From Streptomyces sp. R28 (GTDB lineage: Bacteria; Actinomycetota; Actinomycetes; Streptomycetales; Streptomycetaceae), in the NCBI RefSeq assembly GCF_041052385.1, contig NZ_CP163439.1, positions 10,653,001 through 10,717,000 of the forward strand: 64,000 nt of DNA, in the 5' to 3' direction. Positions 49,201 through 57,838 of this stretch are shown one piece after another. The notes beneath the pieces are model-generated. The model ran no database searches, was not told where the DNA came from, and worked only from the letters and a program-made list of their open reading frames with translations. A program made the translations under genes and the position numbers. Position 1 is the stretch's first letter. Each line of letters starts with the position of its first letter.

Positions 49201-50869
49201 GGGCCATGCCGGGGAACTGACCGCCGAACCCGGCGATCACGAAGGCCACCGGGCGGTCCGGAAGAGCGGGGGCCACAGCGGTCAGGAGCCGGCCGTCGTC
49301 ACGGGCGGCAAGGGCGTCGAGGGCGTCCTGCCTGCTCGTGCTCACCAGCATCCGCCGATGGGGGAAGTGCTTGCGACCCTCCCTGAGGGTGAACGCGACC
49401 TCGGCCAAGGAGTGTTCGGGGTGGGTGCGCAGGTGGTCGTGGAGCAGGTCGGTGGCCGACTCCAGCGCCTCAGCGCTCTTCGCGGACCAGACGAGCAGGT
49501 GCTCGGCGCCGTTGTCGGCCTCGTCGGCGGGCGGCCGGGGCGGCGGAGCCTGCTCCAGGACGACATGGGCGTTGGTGCCGCCGAGCCCGAAGGAACTGAC
49601 CCCGGCCCGGCGTGGGCCGTCCCGCCGCGGCCACGGGATCAGTTCGGTGTTGACGTAGAACGGGCCGGCTTCCAGGTCGATCCGCTGGTTCGGGGTCTCG
49701 TAGTGCAGCGACGGGGGTATCTGACCGTGTTCGACCGCAAGCACCGCCTTGATCAACCCCGCGACACCCGCCGCGGAGTCGAGATGCCCGATGTTGGTCT
49801 TCACCGACCCCACCGCGCAGGTGCCGGCGGGGACCCCGTCGAACACCGCGGCGAGCGCCTGGTACTCGATGGGGTCGCCGAGGGGGGTGGCCGTGCCGTG
49901 GAGTTCGACGTACCCGATCGTCTCCGGCTCGACATCCGCGTCGGCCAGCGCGGTGAGGATGGCGTCGGACTGGGCGAGAGCGCTCGGCGCGCTGAATCCG
50001 GCCCTTCTGGCGCCGTCGTTGTTCACGGCGCTCCCCTTGATCACCGCGTGGATGTGGTCGTTGTCGGCGATCGCGTCCTTGAGACGTTTCAGGACGACCA
50101 TCCCGACGCCGTCGCCGCCGACCGTGCCCTGGGCCCGTGCGTCGAACGTACGGCAGTAACCGTCCGGGGAGAGCATGCCGTCCGGGCGGTAGAGGTAGCC
50201 GTTGCGCCGTGTGTCGTCGACCGCGACGCCGCCGGCGAGGGCCATGTCGCACTGGTAGGCGAGCAGCGACAGGCACGCCTCGGCGACGGCGACGAGCGAT
50301 GTCGAGCAGGCCGACTGGACGTTGACGCTCGGACCTTCCAGACCGAGCTTGTAGGAGATCCGGCTGCTCAGGTAGTCGGAGCGGTTGCCGATCACCACCT
50401 GCTTCTCGCCCAGCAGTTCGGCGGCACGGGGCTGGGTGGCGATGTTGTGGAGCTGGTAGGTGTTGTGCCCGGCGCCCGCGAAGACCCCGATCGCACCCTC
50501 GTACCGCCCGGGGGCGTGGCCGGAACTCTCCATGGCCGCCCAGGCGCACTCCAGCATGACCCGGTGCTGCGGATCCATGAGTTCCGCCTCGCGCGGCGAG
50601 TAGCCGAAGAACGTCGCGTCGAAGGTGCGGGCACCCTCCAGCACATAGCCGTGCCTGACGAAGTCGGGGTGGCGCAAGGTGCCCGTGTCGACCCCACGGG
50701 CGGTCAGTTCGTCGTCGTCGAACCGGGTGACCGAGCAGACGCCGGCCCGCAGGTTGCTCCAGTAGGCCTCTACCGTGTCGGCGCCGGGGAACCGGCCCGC
50801 CATGCCGACGACCGCGATGTCCAGGCTGTCCTCGGCATCCTCGGGGGACTGGAAGACGTCCTCACTCAT
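46289..50869 (-). CDS. PKS module, KS-AT-KR-ACP (first PKS), intact
   Basis: 1,526 residues. KS from residue 17 (IAVVGMAGRFPG) with active-site QSACSTSLVA near 190 and the histidine motifs ELHGTATPLGDP and SVKTNIGHLD. AT with IGHSLGEYVAA near 655 and FAFHSPLMD near 750, the malonyl pattern. KR: ITGGLGKIGLI near 1181, catalytic SSIAALLGGLGF and YAGANAALDAF near 1335. ACP has GGSSLLGLQV near 1480. No DH. Start ATG 50869 overlaps the upstream NRPS by 8 bases. Unlike the next three genes it has ordinary codon use and an undisturbed frame. It accepts the aminoacyl starter from the NRPS and performs the first malonyl extension with ketoreduction. Confidence 0.93.
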   Translation of the reverse strand: MSEDVFQSPEDAEDSLDIAVVGMAGRFPGADTVEAYWSNLRAGVCSVTRFDDDELTARGVDTGTLRHPDFVRHGYVLEGARTFDATFFGYSPREAELMDPQHRVMLECAWAAMESSGHAPGRYEGAIGVFAGAGHNTYQLHNIATQPRAAELLGEKQVVIGNRSDYLSSRISYKLGLEGPSVNVQSACSTSLVAVAEACLSLLAYQCDMALAGGVAVDDTRRNGYLYRPDGMLSPDGYCRTFDARAQGTVGGDGVGMVVLKRLKDAIADNDHIHAVIKGSAVNNDGARRAGFSAPSALAQSDAILTALADADVEPETIGYVELHGTATPLGDPIEYQALAAVFDGVPAGTCAVGSVKTNIGHLDSAAGVAGLIKAVLAVEHGQIPPSLHYETPNQRIDLEAGPFYVNTELIPWPRRDGPRRAGVSSFGLGGTNAHVVLEQAPPPRPPADEADNGAEHLLVWSAKSAEALESATDLLHDHLRTHPEHSLAEVAFTLREGRKHFPHRRMLVSTSRQDALDALAARDDGRLLTAVAPALPDRPVAFVIAGFGGQFPGMARELHDREPVFRAALDRCAHLLDPLLGQDIRPLLLDDSAPPGTAAGRPAGDLRGLLQQPELSEHPLDQPLLGYPAVFALEYALIELWAHWGVVPDVMIGHSLGEYVAACVAGVFSLPDALRLVVERARLIMRQPEGAMLAVPLNEDAVARYTDDEVCVAAVNGHRTCVLSGTVPGIERVSGELAAEGIVSRRLPTRFAFHSPLMDAAVEPYGEVVRSVRLNRPATPFVSGLTGAWITDEEATSPDYWAHHMRRTVRFADGIAAIWSVPDVAVVEVGPAPAHTSDVLQHPAAATAADRVVIPSLPRALHGESDRASLLSAAGRLWLAGRRHPFPPSPSARRVPLPTYPFERRTYWLETGSRKAVDDTARQRHGSLPQWFYGQSWHRLPAAAPAAEGDLATQRWLIFVDGAGVGRGLAARLRELGASVRSVAAGGEWSDSGDGEYVLDPAQASHFTKLAAALRAQGGIPERVVHCWSVGDDAHRAVEPGDVQSLLRRAFDSLVHWAQATETELMAAAQRWDVVSTEVHSVVGDEELCPPKAAALGVCKVLAQEYPSLDCVHLDLRLDGARDPAAVAGHLLGELARPAADRVLALRGRHCWRPAYLTTPLAPRTASPVRKDGVYLITGGLGKIGLIVARALAERDRVRLVLLGRTGLPPRETWDDEHHPAAVRDSIRAVRAVEELGSRVMVVSADVTDPAAMMQAKQRILEEFGPVNGVVHCAGTTGSAAHRAVSELGPEESLWHFGPKLYGTQVLHEVLQDQQLDIAIICSSIAALLGGLGFAAYAGANAALDAFAQLRHGPGRPWTSVDWEAWFFSDDRDHTELGAAVRELALTPDEGRQVFDALLDAVPQPQVIVSTGDLHRRHALWSAPVADAPATPVLRHERPNLRNPFVAPVSATEYRIAEIWQETLGVESVGVHDNFFELGGSSLLGLQVVHRLRQDLGASVPLTIVYEGPTVRTLSALVDGVREEG

Positions 50870-53800
50870 GCTGGCCTCGCTTGGCTCGAAGCTGTTGTTG
50901 GCGGCGTTTCAGGAGGGCGTTGCGCTGCGCTTCCTCGCGTCTGGCCGAAGGGGCGGCCGAGGGCTCTCGCCGCCGCGCGAAGAACTCGGCCTGGGCGCGC
51001 ACGGTGGTGTGCTGGAACAGGTCGAGCAGGCCTATGTCCTTACCCGTGGTCTGCCGTAGCCGGTGCTGAAGCTCGACGAGAAGCAAGGAGTGGCCACCGA
51101 GGTCGAAGAAGTTCCGTTCCGTTCCCACCTCGTCGTTCGGGAAGATCCCCTGCCAGGCCTCCAGGACGCTGTGTTCCAGCCTGTTCCTCGCGGGGGTGGG
51201 CGCGGACGGCGCGGGCCGGGCGGGGGGAGGCGGCAGCTGCCGGCGGTCGACCTTGCCGTGCTTGGACAGCGGCAGCTTCGCCAGCGGCACCAGTGCCTGC
51301 GGCATCATGTGCGGCGGCAGCCGGTCCCTGAGGTGCCGCTCCACGGTGTCCACGTCGAGTGCCGGGGTGCCGTCCGGCCCGAGGTATTCCTCGGCGCACT
51401 CGACGTAGGAGACGATCCGCCGGTCCCCGGGAGGGTCTTCCCTGACGACGGTCACCGCCTGCCGGACCGCGGCGCAGCTCGTGAGCGCGGCGTCGATCTC
51501 GCCGAGCGCCACGCGGAAACCGCGGATCTTGATCTGGTCGTCGCGGCGGCCGAGGAACTCGATGATGCCGTCGGGCAGCCGCCGCACGATGTCGCCGGTG
51601 CGGTACAGACGGCTGCCGGGTCGTCCCCCGAGGGTGTCGGGGACGAAGGACGCGGCGGTGAGGTCGTCCGCGCGATGGTATCCGCGGCCGACGTTCCCGC
51701 CACCGATGAGGAGTTCCCCGGCGACCCCGAACGGCACCGGTCCGCCGGTGCCGTCGACCACATGGGCCTGGGTGTTGGGCAGGGGGACCCCGATCGGGGC
51801 GGTGGCCCACTCGGCGTCCGGGTGATCGGAGACGGCCAGCGTCAGCACGCCCACGGTCGTCTCCGTCGGACCGTAGTGGTTGAAGACCCTGCAATGGGGG
51901 GCCAGTCGTTGCAGCTCCCGCAGCCATCTCCACTCGGATGCCTCACCGCCGACGACGAGGAGCCGCCGGGGCAGCAGCGCGGTGAAGTGCGCGGAGGCCT
52001 GCAAGGCCCGCAGATGCGACGGGGCGATCTTCAGGCAGTCGACGGGCCATTGCCGGCACCACTCGTCGAACTTGTCGGCGTCCAGGGCACGTTCGCGCGT
52101 GATCATGTGTATCTCCCCACCGGTGCACAGGGGGAGCGCGAAAGAGGTGACACTGGAGTCCACGGTCAACGGCTGAACCATCGCGAAGCTGAGCGGCTCC
52201 TCGATCCCCAGTCGCTCGGTGGCCGCGCAGACGTAGCTCATCAGCTGCCGGTGCTCGACCACCACCCCCTTGGGGCGGCCGGTGGACCCGGAGGTGTACA
52301 GCAGATAAGCGGCGCCCGACGGCTGCTGCCGTCCGGCCGGCGGGTTGTGCGCCGGGCGTCCGTCCAGCACGGTCCACTCGCCGTCGAGCTCGACGACGTG
52401 CCGCCCGGCGCCGGATCCCGGCGGCAACCCGCCGGAATGCGTCACGACGATCCGGGCACCGGCGTCGTCGAGGACGGCCTCCTGCCGTGCCGGGGGGTCG
52501 TTGGGATCCACCGGTACATACGTTCCGCCGGCCTTGAGCACCCCGAGGACCGCGACGGCCAGCTCGGCACCGCGTTCCAGACAGAGCCCGACGGTCGCCT
52601 CGGGGCCCACTCCGTGCTCGTCGAGGAGCGAGAACAACTGATTGGCCCGCTTGTTGAGTTCCTCGTAGCTGAGACACACGTCCTCGGCCCTGACCGCCGG
52701 CGCAGCCGGGCTGCGCGCCACCCAGATCTCGAACACCTGCGGGAACGTCAGGTCCGGCACTTTGGTCGTGATGCCGTTCCACGACCTGATCGTCTCCTCC
52801 TCCCCGGCGGTCAGCAGGGGGAGGGCGTGCACCGGCATGTCGGGGTCGGCGGCGGCGCCGTCCGCCAGACGCAGATAGTGGGCGACCGCCCGGCGCGCGG
52901 TGCCCTCGTCGAAGACGTCGCGCGCGACCAGAAGGTGTCCGTTCAGCCCGTCCTCCTCGCCCGACAGACGCAGCGCGATGTCCCCGGCGATGCGACGGTC
53001 GTGGATGGGGAGGACCTCACAGGTGAGCCGCGGCGGGGCGGACAGGCGGGCGGCACGGCGGTGGGAGAACGCCGGCCAGCGTGGCGAGGAGCCGGTGCCG
53101 GGCGGGCCCGCCGGCCCTTCGCACGGGTCGGCCGCCACGCTCTCGCACGCCCCCGCCGTGGCGCGCGCCACCGTCCGGACCAACCGCCGGAAGCTCTGCT
53201 CGCCGGTCACCTCGAAGGGGACGGGCACGATCTGTTCGAAGCGGCTCACCGTCGTGGCCTCCCGCCCGGGCCGGCCGGGCGCCGTCACGTCGACCACCGG
53301 AGCGGACTGGCCGTACCGGTGCAGGAGCACCACATACAGGGCGAGCGTCACCGTCGCGAGGCTGCCACCGCACTCCCGCGCCAGTCGGCGCAGTCCTGCC
53401 GTGGTGCCGGCGGAGACCTCGAAAGGCACCGCATCGGCGGTCAGATCACGTTCGGCGGGCCTGGGCCGGTCCAGGGGGAGTTCCGTGGGCCCGGGCTGGG
53501 GCGTCCCCGGCCACGAAGGCAGCGGATCGTCGACGCCGGTGTCGAGGGGGAGGGGTTCCGGCAACTGGGCCGAAGCGCGGACAGCGGGATCGGCGCCGTT
53601 GTCCGCCGTCGCGTCGGGGAGCAGCGCTGCCTGTAGGAGGAGTGCGGCCGAGGCGGGATCGGCAGCGAGCCGGTGGAAGACCAGCACTACTCTGTGCTCG
53701 TCCTCGGCGCAGCGGATCAGCAGGCCGCGGGCCAGTGGCCCCTCACTGAGATCGAGGGCTTCGTCCAGGGGCTGCTCGGTCAGCGTGGCGAGACGCTGTG

Positions 53801-54074
53801 CCCGGGCCGCGTCGCCGAGCCCTCTCAGATCATGACGCGCCAGCGCCACCCTGCGGTCGGTCGCCGGAATCTGCGCAGGGCGTCCGTCGACGGTGCTGAG
53901 CCGTGCCGCGCACGCCAGGTGACGGTCCATCGCGGCGCGCAGGGCCGTGTCGAAACCTTCGAGATCCAGCTCACCCGTGAGACGTGCGGCTAAGACCACG
54001 TGTGACAAGGACTGTCCGGTGTGCTCGGGGGACATCGGCGGTAATCCAGGCGGTGGTGAGGGCGTGGGCGTCAT
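50862..54074 (-). CDS. NRPS starter, degenerate C then A-T, predicted Asp-like substrate
   Basis: 1,070 residues. The N-terminal 430 form a condensation fold in which HHxxxDG reads FHRLAADPAS, so it is probably inactive. A domain: LLYTSGSTGRPKGVV near 605, NHYGPTETTVG near 740, YRTGD, and the catalytic lysine in LSKHGKVDR. Specificity residues read by eye are D-S-T-K-V-G-H-V-G, matching the published Asp code DLTKVGHIGK except at two positions. T domain near 1010: LGGHSLLLVEL. A Lys/Arg/Gln-rich tail (KRRQQQLRAKRGQ) ends the protein and may be a docking element. ATG 54074 is preferred; ATG 54035 is possible. It is first gene of the minus-strand assembly line. Confidence 0.88.
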   Translation of the reverse strand: MTPTPSPPPGLPPMSPEHTGQSLSHVVLAARLTGELDLEGFDTALRAAMDRHLACAARLSTVDGRPAQIPATDRRVALARHDLRGLGDAARAQRLATLTEQPLDEALDLSEGPLARGLLIRCAEDEHRVVLVFHRLAADPASAALLLQAALLPDATADNGADPAVRASAQLPEPLPLDTGVDDPLPSWPGTPQPGPTELPLDRPRPAERDLTADAVPFEVSAGTTAGLRRLARECGGSLATVTLALYVVLLHRYGQSAPVVDVTAPGRPGREATTVSRFEQIVPVPFEVTGEQSFRRLVRTVARATAGACESVAADPCEGPAGPPGTGSSPRWPAFSHRRAARLSAPPRLTCEVLPIHDRRIAGDIALRLSGEEDGLNGHLLVARDVFDEGTARRAVAHYLRLADGAAADPDMPVHALPLLTAGEEETIRSWNGITTKVPDLTFPQVFEIWVARSPAAPAVRAEDVCLSYEELNKRANQLFSLLDEHGVGPEATVGLCLERGAELAVAVLGVLKAGGTYVPVDPNDPPARQEAVLDDAGARIVVTHSGGLPPGSGAGRHVVELDGEWTVLDGRPAHNPPAGRQQPSGAAYLLYTSGSTGRPKGVVVEHRQLMSYVCAATERLGIEEPLSFAMVQPLTVDSSVTSFALPLCTGGEIHMITRERALDADKFDEWCRQWPVDCLKIAPSHLRALQASAHFTALLPRRLLVVGGEASEWRWLRELQRLAPHCRVFNHYGPTETTVGVLTLAVSDHPDAEWATAPIGVPLPNTQAHVVDGTGGPVPFGVAGELLIGGGNVGRGYHRADDLTAASFVPDTLGGRPGSRLYRTGDIVRRLPDGIIEFLGRRDDQIKIRGFRVALGEIDAALTSCAAVRQAVTVVREDPPGDRRIVSYVECAEEYLGPDGTPALDVDTVERHLRDRLPPHMMPQALVPLAKLPLSKHGKVDRRQLPPPPARPAPSAPTPARNRLEHSVLEAWQGIFPNDEVGTERNFFDLGGHSLLLVELQHRLRQTTGKDIGLLDLFQHTTVRAQAEFFARRREPSAAPSARREEAQRNALLKRRQQQLRAKRGQHE

Positions 54075-54711
54075 GTGTGAAGCTGCCTCGCGGGGTCGGG
54101 TGCGGAGTTGGCCTTTCCCACGGCGGGGCGCGGCTGGGCGCCGCCCCGCCGTGGAGGTCTGCTGCGGTGCTGTCCCGGCCGCGCGCGTGGGCGCGGCACG
54201 GAGGCCCGATCGAGATGGGGTCTCCTGGAGGCCACGGGACGCGGCCGATGCGGCTCGGAGGCTGAAGACAAACGGTGTCAGATGAGCAGGTATGCCTGGA
54301 CTGGGCCCCGGGCCGCAGTCAGCAAAGGGTGTTCGGGGTTTCGGCAGGCCCGGCAACCCCCAACGTGCAGCTCCTTCCCGTACGTTCGGCTATTCAGCCG
54401 AACCCGCATAGAGGGCGGCTGCATCCAGAGGCCAGCTGATTCTGCCAGTTGGATTGTTTTAGCAGAAGTCCCAAGGGGAGGTCTTTGCTTTTCCAGCGAT
54501 ACGAAAGATTTTCGAAACAGTTTATCGGCTGCGGGCAGGGGTAACGTCGCCGATTCAGTCTGACGCAAGGTGATGATGGTGTGTTGAAATTGTGTGCATG
54601 CCTGGTTGCCCTGCGCAAGATGCTTTGCCTATCCTGAATGATGTGCGGTCTGTGTCGACGGCCCGACGGCATGTATGGTGCTGAGCGGAAAAGGAAGGGG
54701 GCGAACAGGAA
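54075..54711. promoter_or_regulatory. 637-base divergent control region between the two biosynthetic operons
   Basis: Separates the minus-strand NRPS-PKS operon from the plus-strand operon, and must hold both promoters. The part from about 54400 to 54700 is clearly lower in GC than the genes. A perfect inverted repeat with 8-base arms, GTTCGGCT/AGCCGAAC (54384-54403, 4-base loop), is the best operator or hairpin candidate. No gene with coding character is seen. Confidence 0.6.
54384..54403. promoter_or_regulatory. inverted repeat, candidate operator or attenuator
   Basis: GTTCGGCT-ATTC-AGCCGAAC. It is 310 bases upstream of the NRPS start on one side and 309 bases upstream of the PLP-enzyme start on the other. 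No run of T follows in either direction, so an operator is more likely than a terminator. Confidence 0.4.
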
Positions 54712-55890
54712 GTGCGGTTGCATGCCTTAGGTACCGGTGCGGATCTGTCGTCGAAATTTCACCTCGCATGCGTCTGTTGTGGTTGGCGATGTGGGCCGGA
54801 ATTTAGGCATAGATGTCCAGAATGTCTGGGCGCCTTGGAGTGCAGTATTGACCTGAGGAATGCACGTCTCAGGGACAGTGATCAGCCAGAGATTGCGTAT
54901 TTGGACTTTCTGCCGGTCGTCGCGCCTGGCTTCCTGGATTCTGGCCTGAGTGTCCGCACTCCCTGTCGGCCGGCGCCTGAGCTGGGTGCGGCGATCGGGT
55001 TGCCCCGTCTGTGGTTGAAGGACGAGTCGCGGCAGCCGACGGGTACCACGAAAGATCGGCTCGCCTCGGTGGTCCTCGCTGTGTTCCGCCAGTTCGGGAT
55101 CAAGGAGTGGGTGGCGTCGAGCACAGGCAACAGTGCGACGGCGCTGGCCCGGGCCGTGCTACGGGACCAGTCGATGCACGCGCACTTCTTCTGCGGGAGC
55201 GACTTCATGGCGGACCACCAGCTCGAACCCGGTGATCAGATTTCCCTGAACACGGTGGTCGGCGGCTACTCGGATGCCAGTAGGGAGGCTCAGAAGTTCG
55301 CCGCGGAACGCGAGATCGCCTGGGAGGGAGGGTTCTTCAACTGGGCGCGCAGAGAAGGGGTGAAAATCGCCTACTTGGAAGCGTTCGACACCATGCCGAA
55401 AGAACCGGATGTCATCGTGCAGGCCATCAGCAGCGGAATGGGGATGATGGCCGCTCACAAGGGGGCGAAGGAGTACCTCGCCACCGGCAGGATCAGCTCG
55501 ATGCCTCGCTTTTTGATGGTGCAGCAGGACACATGCGCCCCCATGGCGAAAGCCTGGCAGGACGGGCGCGCCGAACTCACCGACCGCGATGTCATAAGTC
55601 GCCCCAGAGGACTCGCGCGAGCCATTCTGCTGGGGGATGGACGGGCGAGCTACCCGTATATGCGAGACATTGCGCACGCCACGGGGGGCAGCATTGTGTC
55701 CGTAAGTCAGCGGGGGATGGAGGAAGCTCGAAGGATGCTCCTGGAAATCGAGGGGGCGGACGTCTGCTATTCGGCTGCGGCGACCATCGCCGCGCTCCGC
55801 GTCGAGGCGAGGGAGCAGCGAATTTCGGCGGACCAGGTGGTGCTGGCCAACTTGACCGGTCGCGCACGGAACACAGAGGCGCTCTTATGA
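54712..55890 (+). CDS. threonine-synthase-like PLP enzyme with N-terminal zinc ribbon
   Basis: 392 residues, fold type II PLP family. The N-terminus has four spaced cysteines (CVCCGWRC near 21 and CPEC near 35). The PLP lysine lies in PTGTTKDRLASV near 110 and the phosphate/substrate loop SSTGNSATALARA near 135. Motif order is that of threonine synthase, but primary threonine synthases normally lie with hom and thrB. Here it heads the biosynthetic operon and overlaps the acyl-CoA dehydrogenase gene by 4 bases. It probably makes an unusual amino acid by beta- or gamma-replacement. GTG 54712 has AGGAA just upstream. Confidence 0.8.
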   Translation: MRLHALGTGADLSSKFHLACVCCGWRCGPEFRHRCPECLGALECSIDLRNARLRDSDQPEIAYLDFLPVVAPGFLDSGLSVRTPCRPAPELGAAIGLPRLWLKDESRQPTGTTKDRLASVVLAVFRQFGIKEWVASSTGNSATALARAVLRDQSMHAHFFCGSDFMADHQLEPGDQISLNTVVGGYSDASREAQKFAAEREIAWEGGFFNWARREGVKIAYLEAFDTMPKEPDVIVQAISSGMGMMAAHKGAKEYLATGRISSMPRFLMVQQDTCAPMAKAWQDGRAELTDRDVISRPRGLARAILLGDGRASYPYMRDIAHATGGSIVSVSQRGMEEARRMLLEIEGADVCYSAAATIAALRVEAREQRISADQVVLANLTGRARNTEALL

Positions 55891-57047
55891 TGCTGAACCA
55901 TCTCACCCCGGGACAGAGAGAAAATCACCGGTTGTTCCGCTCTTATGTGGAACGCGAGTTGATGCCGCACGCACATCGATTCGACACGGAGCAGGCCATT
56001 TCCGGTGACGTGGTGTCGTCCCTGGCCGCACAGGGGTACATCGGGGCATCGGGCCCGGAAGCGTCCGGCGGCCGCGGACTGGGGCCGGTGGACTATGGGC
56101 TGCTGTCCGAGGAGCTGGGGCGGGCCTGCCAGTCGATACGCAACTTCGTGGCCGTCCAGGACATGGTCGTGCACTCGATCGAACGCTGGGGGACGCCGCA
56201 GCAGAAGGAGCGCTGGCTGCGGTCCGTCATGGTCGGCGAGACCGTCGCGTCCTTCGCTCTGACCGAGCCGCATGTGGGCAGCGACCCCGCCGCGGTCGAG
56301 ACGGTCGCGGTCGAGGCCGGCAAGGAGTTCGTGCTCAGCGGCACAAAGAAGTGGATCAGCTTCGCCCAGCTCGCTGATCTGTTCCTGGTCTTCGCGCAGT
56401 TCGACGGGCGGCACACGGCGTTTCTCGTCGAGAAGGACACCGAAGGTCTCAAGGTGGAACCCATCGACGGGCTGCTCGGACTCCGGGGCTCGATGCTGGG
56501 GACCGTCACCTTCGACGAGTGCCGCGTCCCCGTCGACCATCTCGTGGCCGGTCCGGGACTCGGTCTGGCCTTCGTCGCGTCCAGCGCCTTGGACCTGGGC
56601 CGGTACAGCACCGCGTGGGGGTCCGTCGGCCTCACCCAGGCATGCCTGGATGCCTGCGTCGAATACAGCGGACAGCGCACTCAGTACGGCACCGAGATCA
56701 GGAACCACCAACTCGTACAACGGCTGCTCGCCGAGATGCTCACGAATGTCACGGCTGCCCGTCTGCTGTGCCACCACGCCGGAGTGAGCAAGGAGCGGGC
56801 CGACACCAACGCCGCCAACCACACCCTCATGGCGAAGTACCGGGCCTCGACGGTAGCCGTGCGAGCCGCCTCCGACGCGGTACAGATCCACGGTGCCCAG
56901 GGCATCGGTGCCGAGTCGCCCGTACAGCGGCACTACCGGGATGCCAAGGTGATGGAGATCATCGAGGGCACCACACAGATTCAGCAGACCCTGCTCGGAC
57001 AGTTCGCTGTCTCCGGGGCTCGTTCGGCTCCGTCCTTGGCCTTGTGA
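55887..57047 (+). CDS. acyl-CoA dehydrogenase-like enzyme (FkbI/ZmaI type)
   Basis: 386 residues. FAD-binding segment FALTEPHVGSDPAA near 125, LSGTKKWISFAQ near 155, C-terminal IHGAQGIGAESPVQR near 335 and MEIIEGTTQIQ with the usual glutamate near 365. Members of this group complete methoxymalonyl- and aminomalonyl-ACP by oxidising the carrier-bound aldehyde to a carboxylate. The other enzymes of that set lie at 28.9-31.4 kb on the other strand. ATG 55887 overlaps the previous stop (ATGA). An ordinary fatty-acid role is unlikely in this operon. Confidence 0.87.
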   Translation: MMLNHLTPGQRENHRLFRSYVERELMPHAHRFDTEQAISGDVVSSLAAQGYIGASGPEASGGRGLGPVDYGLLSEELGRACQSIRNFVAVQDMVVHSIERWGTPQQKERWLRSVMVGETVASFALTEPHVGSDPAAVETVAVEAGKEFVLSGTKKWISFAQLADLFLVFAQFDGRHTAFLVEKDTEGLKVEPIDGLLGLRGSMLGTVTFDECRVPVDHLVAGPGLGLAFVASSALDLGRYSTAWGSVGLTQACLDACVEYSGQRTQYGTEIRNHQLVQRLLAEMLTNVTAARLLCHHAGVSKERADTNAANHTLMAKYRASTVAVRAASDAVQIHGAQGIGAESPVQRHYRDAKVMEIIEGTTQIQQTLLGQFAVSGARSAPSLAL

Positions 57048-57061
57048 GAACGGAACATCAC

Positions 57062-57838
57062 ATGCAGTCATTTCCCCGGCAGGACGGCCGAACCTGGTTA
57101 CGCCCGGTACCCGGCCGAACCGCTCCGGCCCGGGCGCGCCTGTTCTGCTTTCCCTACGCGGGAGCAGGCGCCACGGTCTTCCGCGGCTGGGGGCCGGGGC
57201 TGCCGGAAGGAGTCGAGGCGCTGGCGGTCCAGCTCCCGGGCCGCGAGGACCGTTTCCTCGACCAGCCGGTCGACGATCTCGACGAGCTCCTGACAGCGCT
57301 CGTTCCCGGACTGCTCCCTTTCCTGGACCGGCCCTTCGCCTTCTTCGGGCACAGCATGGGAGCCATCATCTGCTGGGAGCTGTGCCGTCGGCTGCGCGAC
57401 GAACACGGGATCGAATCGTTTCGGGTCTTCGTCTCCGGTTGCCGCGCGCTGCAGTTCCACAAGTCGCGCACACGGGGTACGGCCGACCTCTCCGACACCG
57501 AACTGGTCCAGGAACTGGTCCGCCTGGAGGGAACCCCGCGGGAGCTGCTCGACAACCCCGAGTTCCTGTCGTTCGTCCTTCCCGCCTTCCGGGCCGACCT
57601 TTCGCTGTTCACCAGCTACGTCCACCGTCCGAGCGATCCACTGACATGCCCTGTGACGGTGTTCGGGGGCAGTGCGGACCCACGAGTCGATGTGGAGCAC
57701 CTCAAGGGGTGGGCGGATCTCACCACGGGCCCGTGCGACGTCCAGGTCTTCGAGGGCGGGCATTTCTTCCTGACCACCCAGCAGACGGGGGTGTTGGAGG
57801 CCATGAGCCGCGCCCTGGCCGGAGGAGGCATCTCGTGA
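57062..57838 (+). CDS. type II thioesterase
   Basis: 258 residues, alpha/beta hydrolase. LFCFPYAGAGATVFRGW near 28 is the family signature, GHSMGA (about residues 98-103) the nucleophile elbow, and GGHFFL near 232 holds the catalytic histidine. Editing enzymes of this class remove stalled or wrong acyl groups from carrier domains of NRPS and PKS. Lies 14 bases after the acyl-CoA dehydrogenase and overlaps the next GTG by 4 bases. No type I thioesterase domain is visible in the window, so this protein might also take part in release. Confidence 0.92.
   Translation: MQSFPRQDGRTWLRPVPGRTAPARARLFCFPYAGAGATVFRGWGPGLPEGVEALAVQLPGREDRFLDQPVDDLDELLTALVPGLLPFLDRPFAFFGHSMGAIICWELCRRLRDEHGIESFRVFVSGCRALQFHKSRTRGTADLSDTELVQELVRLEGTPRELLDNPEFLSFVLPAFRADLSLFTSYVHRPSDPLTCPVTVFGGSADPRVDVEHLKGWADLTTGPCDVQVFEGGHFFLTTQQTGVLEAMSRALAGGGIS

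Noticed and set aside
54500..54512. CGAAA-GAT-TTTCG as a second copy of the 13163 palindrome
   Set aside because: Only 5-base arms and a different centre; resemblance is probably chance in an AT-richer stretch.
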